A stretch of 64,000 nt of DNA from Dermatemys mawii (lineage: Eukaryota > Chordata > Testudines > Dermatemydidae): contig ML677365.1 in the NCBI GenBank assembly GCA_007922305.1, forward strand, positions 20,083,363 through 20,147,362, written 5' to 3'. How positions within the stretch are numbered: position 1 is the stretch's first letter; each line of letters starts with the position of its first letter. The notes under the pieces were generated by a model. It was not told the DNA's origin. It was given only the letters and a program-made list of their open reading frames with translations, and did not search any database. Shown piece after piece: positions 11,501-23,500 of the stretch. A program made the position numbers and the translations under genes.

Positions 11501-14500
11501 ATGTTCTGGGTGAAGAATAAACTGAACAAAATTATACACTGCAAGACAAAAAGCGTTTTCTTGGAGAAAACGCCCTTCTCAACAATTAAAAAAATAACAG
11601 TTTGGATTTGAAAAAGGCTATCATGGTAAAACTAAAGGTTTATCTATTTTGATACACAGGAAATAAACCTACCAATAAAATAGAAAGGTAATTTAAATTT
11701 AAGAAAGGAAGTTTAGCCTAAGACAAGGCAGACCCGGCCAGAAGTGCTACAGTGCTGCTAATAACACTGCAGCAATACCTGTAACATCGTCTCTCTTAGG
11801 GAGCTAATATGAAGAGGCAGGGAATACGAGGATGCTAGTATCACAAGAGGCAAACACACAGATCAGCTAACTTTCACAATACTGTACTAATACTCAGCTC
11901 TATGGCAAATGTGGTAACTATGTGAACACCACTTGACTCTGGATTTACTAACTGCCATGTTAACAGGAACAGCAAAACATACCACACTTTTCTATATCAT
12001 GGATCCACGGAAGCTTAAGCTTTTACTGAAAAAATTTTTTGAAGAGTGATTTTTTGCTTAAAGGTTCCCTTTTGCTAAATGCTTATTTTAGATACAGGAT
12101 ATGAACAGTACCAATGAACATCTTTAAAGAGCTATTTTGCTACTGAGGCATAGATGACTTGAAAGCAATTGTCCAACCAAATCTTCATTACTTCATGCCA
12201 AAGTCAAGTTTACAATGTCTCTCTTCTGGACAGCTTAATCAAAGGCATATTTTTTTTCCAAAACAAGATTCAATAAAGAGAATAGTAACATAGATCCTTG
12301 CAGAATTTCAACTGTTAACAAGATTATCCTTATATTAGAGATCCTATCTACATTACAATTTCAGCTCACTCATGGAACGTGATTACCACACCCTTGTTAC
12401 CTGGTCAAGCTGCAACGGGGTTCCATTGGAACTGGGAGGAGTGGTAGACAGATAGTGCTGGAGGGTAGGAACAGGATACAGAGGGACCCAGACAAATTAG
12501 AGGATTGGGCCAAAAGAAATCTGCCGAGGTTCAACAAGGACAAGTGTAGAGTCCTGCACTTAGGACGGAAGAATCCCATGCACTGCTACAGACTAGGGAC
12601 CGATTGGCTAGGCAGCAGTTCTACAATAAAGGACCTAGGGGTTACAGTGGATGAGAAGCTGAATAGGAGTCAACAGCGTGCCCTTGTTGCCAAGAAGGCT
12701 AACGGCATTTTGGCTGTATAAGTAGGGGCACTGCCAGCAGATCAAGGGACGTGATCATTCCCCTCTATTCGGCATTGGTGAGGCCTCATCTGGAGTCCTG
12801 TGTCCAGTTTTGGGCCCCACACTACAAGAAGGATGTGGATAAATTGGAAAGAGTCCAGAGGAGGGCAACAAAAATGATTAGGGGGCTGAAGCACATGACT
12901 TACGAGGAGAGGCTGAGGGAACTAGGATTGTTTAGTCTGCAGAAGAGAAGAATGAGAGGGGATTTGATAAGCGGCTTTCATCTACCTGAAAGCGGGTTCC
13001 AAAGAGGATGGATCTAGACTGTTTTCAGTGGTACCAGATGACAGAACAAGGAGTAATGGTCTCAAGTTGCAGAGGGGGAGGTTTAGGTTGGGTAGTAGGA
13101 AAGACTTATTCACTAGGAGGGTGGTGAAGCACTGGAATGGGTTACCTAAGGAGGTGGTGGAATCTCCTTCCTTAAGAGGTTTTTAAGGTCAGGCTTGACA
13201 AAGCCCTAGCTGGGATGATTTAGATGGGGATTGGTCCTGCTTTGAGTAGGGGGTTGAACTAGATGACCTCCTGAGGTCCCTTCCAACCTTGATATCCATT
13301 TTGTATCATGGATGCCATTAACTGTGTTACATAACCAGGCTGAAGTTACTTTTCCTACGTGTAGACAAACATCTTCAAGACATTTGCTTAGTTACAGAGG
13401 AGATTACGATCCTGTCTACACTACCAAACAGAAGCATGACGTACAGATCAGGGGACAAGCATGCTGTAACTGGTCACAAGTCAGCTATAACTGTAATACT
13501 GATAAGCTCCAGAACTACTGGTAACATTTGTAAAAAGAACCATTTATTAAACTATAATTCTTACCTCGGCTATACATATCTCCCGTGTTGGGATTTGTTA
13601 GAAACGGCAGGAAATCATCAACATGACTTTGCATATACTCTGCAGTTTGACTTCTCAGGGTTGCAACAGTCCAGGAGTTTTGCTGATTCTTGAGCTGGTC
13701 TTCAATAGCTCGGTACATGCAGTGGCCATCTGATGGAATCTGTTTAATCTCCAGCTGCCTTGCTGCCAATATCTGGGCAAGCCTTTGACTTTCAAGATGT
13801 CTGGCTCCTGTTAAATTTTCTATCTCCGCTTCAGCTATCCTTTCTTCTCTTTCCTTCTCCAATGCAGCTTTCTTCTCCTTGGATGGAAAGCACAATAATG
13901 AAAGTTATAGGAAAAATAATGTTCAAGCTTACAAGAGACCCCAAGTGCCTGTGCAGTTTTTGGTTTGCAACTCAGATCTATGAAATTCAGAATTTTGTTG
14001 CTCAAATTTAGGTCTGTGCATTACCACTGTGCCACCAAAGGAAGGTCAGTATCTTTCCAACTAATAAATATACTGAAATTCACCCTTTAGGAAAAAATAA
14101 CCTTTGTATAGTAAAATTAGCAAGTTAAACTAACCTTTTCCAAGTTAGTACCTAACTTTAGGTACCTAAATCCAAAGACAGCTAATCTTATTTTTATTTA
14201 GATGCCTAACTTTAGGCATACATTTGAAAATTATGGGCTGAGTTTCTTTTGAAGCCCTGATATACTGAAGCATCAGTTCATGAAGCCAAATTTTGTACAG
14301 CAAATATTTTGAGACATGTTGTCAGTTTCACTATAGGACTTTTTTTTATTTTGTGGTATTTCCAAGATTTTTATTTTACCATCTGATCTAAAGTTAAGTG
14401 GACTCAAAAGTTAGTATTTTGATGGAAGACTTTCAGAAAAAGTGCAGAAAGCAGCATTGGCAATTCAGTAGATAGCACTCTCCTAAGTCATTCATCTTTT

Positions 14501-17500
14501 GGTGGAGTTATAAAACTCTGAATATCTGCAGTACTTAAAAATCTCAAAATATATTTTGTGTGAAAAGAAAGATGGATAAACTTCGGTGTCCTGGCCAATT
14601 CCATCTGAGATAATTATTCTGGCTACCCAAGTGTTGCCTTTGCATATTCATACTTGTGGGGTACTTCTGTTACCCAGAACTACTGAGCTTTGAGAACCTT
14701 CTGGAAAGCCGTATCTATTGTTGCCAAGCAACTTCTCTCTTACAGCACAGGATGTCATGAGAGTAGAAGAGGCTCATACAGGCCCAAGTGCCTCAAGTTT
14801 CTCCTGCAAGTATCTCCAGGTAGGGTGAAAGTGTAGAGGTGAAATCCTCAAAGAACTACAGTTACAATGGTAAGTAATATTTATTTCTTTAAATGAGGCT
14901 ACTACATTTTCCCACTCATGTCAGTGGGTTCAGGAGTTCGAATTAAACAAGGAGTAGAGAAATGCCCACCCAAAGAGATCCAGATGTTAACTCAGAAGTA
15001 GTGCTATTTAAAAGCACTTAAAGCACCAAGGTAGAAATCTGTAGGGTTGCTAACATTAAATCATGCAGGTAACCAACCATTTAGAGTTGGCTAAAACTCA
15101 GGAAATCTGATTTGTGGAAAACGTTGATATTTAGTTTCATTCCAAATCAGAATGAAACACATTTTTTCTAAGCTCCCCACAAATTAGAAATTCTGAAAAA
15201 TTTCGTTTCAGAAACATCAAAATGTGTATGTTCCCTGGGACTCTGGCAGGTTGAAACTGACAAAAAAATGTTAATTTCAGTCAGCAGCTAGCATAGCTCC
15301 CAGCCCCAACACACCTACTGCCCTAGGGCCAGGGACCTTGGGCTTCTAGGCTCCCTTGCCAACCAGCTCCCATGACCCTACTGAAGAGTCATCAGGTGGA
15401 TTTCCCAGGACTTTCCGGCTCCCTACTGCAGAACCAGAAGCTGAGAAGCCCAGAGAGTCCTGGCTCAAGTAGGAGGTCTCAGGTCTTCCTTCTTCCTTGC
15501 AACAGATCAGAATCCAGATTGACTAGAGCCAGGGCTTCCAGTAAGTAAGTAAGTAGTAAGACTGGGAGCTCTGATGATTTTCAGGGTTTCCAGACTCCTG
15601 ACTCCAACATAGGGACCCTGGAAGTTCTGGCATGGCATAGCTGTCTTAGAACCATTGACCCTGGATGTGCTGGGGTCCCTGACAGAGATTCCCTTAAATC
15701 ACAAACCCCAGAATACTGGGGTCCCCCAGCAGCCTGCCAGGAAACCAACTTGTGGTTCAATTAAAGTTTGTCAAATCCAAGATGGATTTGTTGAATTAGC
15801 GTTTTCTGATCAAACTTTTGTCGGACAATTCCCAATCAGCTCTACCACCAAAGCTGTGTTAGACTTGGTAGAGCCCACTGGGAAGATGCCTGCATTTCTT
15901 TAGGGATTTAAGTAAACTTAATGAAACTAGCAGATGTTGAGCCTAGCGACATGTTGGTAAATGCACACTCTGGTGTGAAAATGCCCACAATTCTTTGCGG
16001 AAAACATTGAAACTGGTATCATACCCGCCTTTTCTGTGCTTTTGATAGTCGAGGTTGCTGTATGTGTTGCTCTCTTTCCTCAAGTTGAAAACTTGCAATA
16101 TTATCAGCCACAGAATCTACCTAGAGGGAAACAAAATTTTAAACATTTTAGTTAATGAGTGAGAATGAAGAATTTCAACAGATCCTTGGAAATGTCTCTT
16201 AAATGTTTCAATAGATAGCAGGTTACACTTTTCAGTTTAAATATTGAACAGTATTATCAATGATTAAAATATTTTAAGAGAAAACATTTTAGCTACTTTT
16301 ATTTGTAGGAAGGCAGTCAATACTTTATCCTTTTAACTTATTATATTTACTCGTTGACCTAGACTCCCACCTTTTTTTTCCTTATTATCAGGAATGTTAA
16401 CCCAATCCACTTAAGAACACTTTGAGAACCATATAGCATAATGTGTAGTGAAAATTACACTAAAGACAACCTCCAACAGTAGACTCTGTCTTAAGGCATA
16501 AATGGAGCCTTTACCTGATCTGCACACCTTAAAATCCAGTATCATAAAACTTTAGAATTTGAGACAGTCAACAGAGTTAAATCTGTCAAATGTCACAAGG
16601 AGATAGGGTTACAAGTTACGCCTCCAACTTTCCTGAATGTTAATGATGTGATCCAATAGTCTCTTAAGACTCTTTTAAATAAAATCTCATCATTAGAAGA
16701 TACAAAGCCAGACTGAACTGTAATGTTTTTGCCACACTTTGCAAGGTCCCCTGAACAACTCCCTGTTTATTTACCGTCTCTCTCCAGCCCTACCTCATTT
16801 ACTGCACAATTGCTAAATTTCTCAGTATTGCATGCAGTATTGTTGTAGCCATTTTGGTCCCAGGATATTAGAGAGACAAGGTGAGTAAGGTATTATTGGA
16901 CCAACTTCTGTTGATGAGACAAGCTTTCAAGCTAAACAGAGCTCTTCCTCAGGTCTGGGAAAGGTAGAATGTCACAGCTAAATAAATACAAGATGGAACA
17001 GACAGTTTGGCATAAGTAGTTAGCATATATTCTAAGGGACCATTCAAGGTGAAGTGACCTGTAAACACTCCTTTAGTCACAGAATAAAAAAGGGGGTTAG
17101 TAGGTTACGGATTGTTGTAATAAGCCATAAATCCAGCGTCTCCATTAAGATCATGATTTTTAGTATCTAGTAAAGTTATAAATTTAAGCTCCCAGGCCTG
17201 TCTTTTGAAAGTGTTGCACAGGTTTCTTCTGAGGAAGAGAACTGATAGGTCAGATATTGAGTGATCACTTTGTAGAAAATGTTCACCCACAGGAGACAGG
17301 GTATTTTTGTCTTTTATCATTTTACAGTATGAGTTCATTTGAGAGCATGGTGACTATCTGGTTCCATCCACATAGTTACTGAAACATTTAGTATACTGGT
17401 TGAGATACACCATGAGTTGTGATAGGCATGCGTAGGATGCATAAATCTTGAAAGGTGTGCTGTGGGTTGCTGATCATTGTAGCAATGGAGATACATCTAT

Positions 17501-20500
17501 ACATCTGCAGGTTTTGCATCTGTTGTTCTGGCAGGGTCTGGTGCCACTTTCAGTTGATGTCTCCTGGTCTGTGGGGAGCTTGCTTCTGATGATGAGCTTG
17601 GAGAGGTTGGGTTTGAAAGGCAGAAGGGATTTCTTTCACAATGGAATGCCCACTGAGTATGGGTTGTAGTTGTTTGATACCAGGGCCAGTGCAACCACTA
17701 GGCAAACTAGGCAACTGCCTAGGGTGCCAAGTGGTCCGGGGAGGCGGTGGAGCAAAGGTGAGCTGGGGCAAGGGGGCACAGGGAGGGTGCCCGCAACAAG
17801 TAACGGGGGGCGCAGGCAGGAGAACCGCTCCCCACCCCAGCTTACCTGTGCTCCACCTCCTTCCCTGAGCACGCCGCCCACTCTTATTCTCCTCCCCTCC
17901 CAGGCTTGCCGTGCTGATTGGCGCTGCAAGCCTGGGCAGTGGGAGAAGTGGAACGGTGCCAGCATGCTAAGGGAAGGAGGCAGAGCCGAGGTGAGCTGGG
18001 GCGGGGACCTGCCACAGAGGGGGCTCCCCAGGTGGAGGGCTGCCACAGGGCTCTCTGGGCGGGGGTGTGGGGGGGGGAGGCGGCGCACAAGGTAGAAGTT
18101 TTGCTTAGAGTGCCAAATACCCTTCCATTGGCCCTGTTTGATACCCCATATGGATGCCAGTATTGGGTGGTAGTTGACACCTAGCAGAATGTATTCAGGA
18201 GGGATTTTACTTCTGAATTGAATCAGGTTCTTTTGGTGTATTTGGGTGGCCCATTCCACGATACGATTCACTTCTCTGGTGGAGTGTCCTTGTTCGGTAA
18301 AGGTGGTTGAGTATATAAGTTATATATCCCGGACTGCTTCCTCAAAGTATATTCTGTGGTACCGGAGGATCAGGGCTGTAGGTAAAATTTTTGTGTGTGT
18401 TTAGGGAGGATACTAGATCTATGAAGTGATGGTGTGGTGATCTGTGGGTTTCTTATATATAGTTTTTGGTATGATTCTATTTTTGAAGCTGACTGTGGTG
18501 TCCAGGAAGTTGATGCTAATGTTGAAGTTTTCCAGAGAGAGTTTAATGGATGGATGGTGAAAATCTTTGAAAGAGTTTAAGTTGTCTCTTCAGAAGGTGA
18601 AAATATCAATATATATCAGAAATATCATTGGTTTCATTGTGCATTTGTCAAATGATATACCTGAGATACATCAATACTTTCAACGGGTCATAACATTGGC
18701 AACTCAAAACCAATTTCATTTGGATTCTCAGAGACAGTCACTTATCAATAACACTGCTCTACAGCCAAAATGCTTCTGAAATAAATGTAGTCAAACTTTA
18801 CTAATTCTGGGTCACTGAAAACGAAAATGATGCTTAAAATTGTTGATTGGCTCTAGTTTTCAAGATATGCTATTGGGTCAGTATATACGACACTTGACAT
18901 GGAAATGGCGGAGGATAAGTGAGTTATAAAGGGAAGGGATCTCAATTTAAACCAGAAATGACTAAAATACATCTTTGACTGGATCTATGAATAAATCTAT
19001 GACTGGGTTTGGACAGTACTTGCTTTTTAGGCAAAACAATGAATGATGCAATCTGAAGCTGGTATTGCGTCATACATGATATGAATTGCATCATGTTATT
19101 CCTAGAAGTCATGGATGATGCAATCATAACGAAGCTTACATCACTCTGCTGAACAAATTGCCCTATGTCAGCTCTAGAAATCATAGTGTCGTGCTCTCTT
19201 ATTTGTCAGTGTTTGATTTTGCAAAGGGACACATTTCTGTTTAGCCAAAGTGAGCAGAGATGCCTCGTACTTGGGTGAACAGTGCAGATAACTTCTGCTA
19301 TGTTTGTGGTGAACTGACTTTTGCATCACAAAAGCGCAGTATAAACACTATGGTTAAGAAAGCCTATCACCTTCATTTTGGCTGCAAAATTGGAGATCAG
19401 GACACGAGGTGGGCCCCACACATACGCTGCAACACTTGTGCAACAAATCTTCACCAGTGGTTGAACAGGAAAAGGAAATCTGTGCCTTCTGCAGTGCCAA
19501 TGATTTGGAGAGAGCCAACAGATCATAGCAGCAATTGTTACTTCTGCATGGTGCCTCCAGTTGGGAAAGGTGTGTCAAAGAAGAAAAAGTGGACTGTGCA
19601 TTATCCAAACATTCCATCAGCTATACACCCAATACCCCACGGAGGAGGACTGCCGGTTCCTGATGCACCAGAATCACTCTCACTTGAGTCAGACAAGGAA
19701 GAGGAAGAAGATGAAACTTCTGGTCCTGAACCATCAATGTCACAGGACCCACATTTTCTCCCATCCTCCTCCTCTGAACTACACCTCATAACACAAGCTG
19801 AACTGAATGACCTTGTCAGGGATTTGGAACTACCCAAGAGTAAGGCAGAGCTGTTGGGCTCCAGACTACAGCAGTGGAATCTCCTGGCAGGTGATGTTAG
19901 GGTTTCCATGTTCCGTGACCGTCAAAAGGATCTTGTCCCATTCTTCTTCATGGAAGGTGATCTTGTAGCCTGCAACAACATCGATGGTGCGATGGCAGCC
20001 CTCAACATCGTTCACGATCCAGATGAGTGGAGACTCTTCATTGATTCATCGAAGACGAGTCTTAAAGCTGTTTTGCTGCATAATGGCAATGTTTTGCCAT
20101 CGATTCCAGTTGGTCATGCAGTCCATATGAAGGAAACCTATGACAACACGAAACAACTTTTGAGGTGCCTAAACTATGACCGACATCAGTGGCAGCTTTG
20201 TGGCGATTTGAAGGTTGTTGCTCTCTTGCTTGGTCTGCAGACTGCATACACAAAGTACTGCTGTTTTCTCTGCGAATGGGATAGTCGTGCAAGAGATTCC
20301 CACTACATCAAGAAAGACTGGCCACTCCGACAGTCATTGGAGCCTGGGAGGAAAAGTGTTCAGCATCCACCACTTGTTGAATCAAGGAAGATTTTGTTAC
20401 CACCCTTACACATCAAGCTGGGTCTGATGAAGAACTTTGTCAAGGCCATTAACAAAACACAAGCAGCTTTCAAGTACCTCCGTGGAAAATTTCCAAGGTT

Positions 20501-23500
20501 AAATGAAGCTAAGATAAAGGAAGGTGTCTTTGTTGGTCCTCAGATTCATGAACTTCTTCGAGATGATGCATTTGACCATGCACTGCGTGGCAAGCAAAAG
20601 ACGGCGTGGAAAGCCTTCCAGTCAGCGGCAATACATTTTCTCGGAAACAACAAGGCAGACAACTACAGGTTGTTGGTGGAAAACCTCCTCAAGGCATACA
20701 AAAGCCTTGGTTGCAACATGTCACTAAAGAGACATTTTTTGCACACTCATCTAGATTTTTTTCCACCGAACTGCGGAGCAGTGAGCGACGAGCACGGCAA
20801 GCGATTTCACCAGGACATTGCAACAATGGAGAAACGCTATCAGGGCAAATGGAGCCCATCAATGCTTGCAGACTATTGCTGGACAGTGACAAGAGATGCT
20901 CCATTTAATGAATACAAGAGACAAGCCAAGAAGCGCTGAGTAGACACTGAATAGGACTAAACTATGTACATAATAGTTTTTTGCCTTTTGTTTCATAATA
21001 CATTTTATTTATATAACCCTTTTGCTGATTTTTAAAGTGTTACATAATAATATTTCACCTGTCCTGTTTATGTAAAGCAACCATAAACACATGAAAAGAC
21101 CTAGGTTTACAATTTATGATTAAAACTCTACTATCTACACAATATACATAGACATAAAATGTAAAAACTTAAATATCTTAGAAACAGTAGCCAATCAGGT
21201 GTTTTAATTGTCATATCTGAATTCAGCACATCAAAATATGTAATAAATATCACATTTTATCTCTGAAGCAGACGACTTCTAAAAAATTGTACACCAGTGT
21301 AATGACTGTTTCCCCAACAAATGATCACAAGAATTTTTCACTCTTCTCAAACTCTCGAACTGCTGAACATGTTTTTTTCCTCGAGCTTTTCAAATCTGCA
21401 ATCAGAAAATACTTAGCCTAGAAAATTTCAAATATATAAAGTTTCAGAAAGTTATAAGAGACAAAGAGGTAGGCTGAAATGGAAATGCTAAGGAACACTG
21501 ACTACAGCAATATGTATAGTTAACTAGTATAAAATCTAGTTGATTACCTAATTCCCCTAATTTAGGGAAAAAAGTCTACAAACAAGCTTACTCATACATC
21601 TGACCTTTACATTTGAAAAAGTAGTTCCTTTTCAGTCAGTGGGTTCACAATATTGGATCTGTCACACTGTCTCGAGTGGCCCACAACCATGAGTGCCAAC
21701 CTCAGGGCAGACTGTCACAAAATCAGGGCTGGTACCCCAAACTGGTGCTATGTTCTATAATTAGACTTCACCAACCCTGTAAAAAATGTGAACTCCTAGA
21801 TCACTAACAGTCTTAATCATGGAGTCACAGGCAGTTCCCTTAGACTTTCCAGTCTATCTGGCCAACAGGCAAGCTGGGATTAGTGACAGTAACTTACAGC
21901 AAAAAAAGCACAAAATATTCAAGGCACATCCAGCCCCAAGAGACCAGTCACTTACACCAGATCAACTGATATACTAGATGAGTAGTTTTCAACCTACAGG
22001 TCCACAGACTACGTCTAAGATTTCCAAAGGGGTCTGCACCACCATTTGAATTTTTTTTAAAGGATCCACAAATGAAAAAAGGTTGAAAACCACTACCCTT
22101 AAATCGGTGGTTCTCAAACTTAGGGGAGCGGCAGCCCTTTTTCTCATCCCTGTGGGCCGCCGCGACCCGTGTCTCTGCCAAAATGCCGCTGAGCCGAACG
22201 CTTCCGGTTTCGGTGGAATTTTGGCAGACGTACTGAGCGCGTCAGAGTGTCCGCCGAAAAGCCACCAAAACCAGAAACTTTCACTTCGGCGGCTTTTGGG
22301 GCGGACACTGATGCACATGGCATGTCCGCCGAAATGCCACCAAAAGTGAAAGCATTTGGCTCGGCAGCACTTCAGCGGCACAGGGACCTCCCAGTTTGAG
22401 AACCGCTGCCTTAGATCTTACACTAAAGATAACACCTGTAGCCAATCCTGTAATAAGCTCTAAAGGTTTATTATCTAGGGCAGCAGTTCTCAAACTTATC
22501 TGAACCGCGACACTTTTTTCTTCAGGTGCCCGGCAGCGCAACCCTTGTATGTCCGCTGAAAATCCACTGAATGAATTACTTATGCATTTGGAGGCTTTTC
22601 GGTGGATATGCCAAGCGCTCCCGAGTACCGCTGAAGTGATTGTTTCCGGATTCGGCGCACACTCAGGAGTGCTTGGCATGTCTGCCGAAAACCCGCCGAA
22701 TGCGGAAGTAATTCATTTGGCGGCTTTTCAGCAGCGGCAGGGGTTTGCGACCCTCCCGAGAAGCGGACAGTGACCCCCTGGGGGGTCACAACCCCTGGTT
22801 TGAGAACCGCTGGCCTACACTGATGCTTTTCGCTTTAATTTTGCCGCAGAAGCTTTATGCCTCTTGTTAAGGTGGTTCTGTCGGCAAAACTCTGCTGTTT
22901 TGCTACCAGAAGTAGCTTTGTAGCTTTGTTGCCCTCTGCCAACAAAACTGTGTCCTTTGCACTACAAAGCTACTTTCGTAGTGCAAAGAACACAGATTTG
23001 TTGGCAGAAGGCAGCTTTTGATGACAAAACTTCTTAGTGTAGACAAGGCCTTCATGCTCACTACTTTTATTTCCCTCCTCTGGCATTCAAAGATATGCGA
23101 TGAGGCCTTCTGCATGTTCTTATCCATGAGTGGATGGGACAATTAACAACGCTTTTATCTTACAATGGCCCACTTAATTTTTGATAGTCCTCCTGGTTCG
23201 GGGAGGGGAGGGGGGCATATGATTCCGATGCCTGGGCTCATAAATTCAGAGCAAACATTTTCAAAGTCATAAAGCAAAACTTACATGTTTCCTTATAGCA
23301 TGGAATAGAGTCATTAAAAGTGAAATTAATACATGCAGCAACTTACAAGAATTTCATTGAGCCTAAACATTAAGTACATTCCTAATACTTGTTTTGAACA
23401 AAACTAACATACAGGTGAGCGGCTTTGGTTTCTAACTATGAGCTTGTCAGTTCTTAGCTAACGACTTACAGTCTTGGCTAGAGCTAGCACTTGAATTACC

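Larger units (their letters stand above)
16843..18645 (-). mobile_element. Penelope-like element, degraded (RT and GIY-YIG remnants)
   Basis: The minus strand reads, in order, a reverse-transcriptase end at about 18640-18400 ([27 protein letters not shown]), the linker, then a GIY-YIG-side remnant at 17338-17105 ([36 protein letters not shown]). A 3' terminal region at about 16955-16843 follows. Several stops and frameshifts are present. A hAT MITE is inserted at 17681-18136. The orientation matches OTUD6B. Confidence 0.82.

Noticed and set aside
17636..18271. 211-codon minus-strand ORF and overlapping ORFs on both strands
   Set aside because: It spans the boundary of a GC-rich hAT MITE and Penelope sequence; the frame is a junction artefact.
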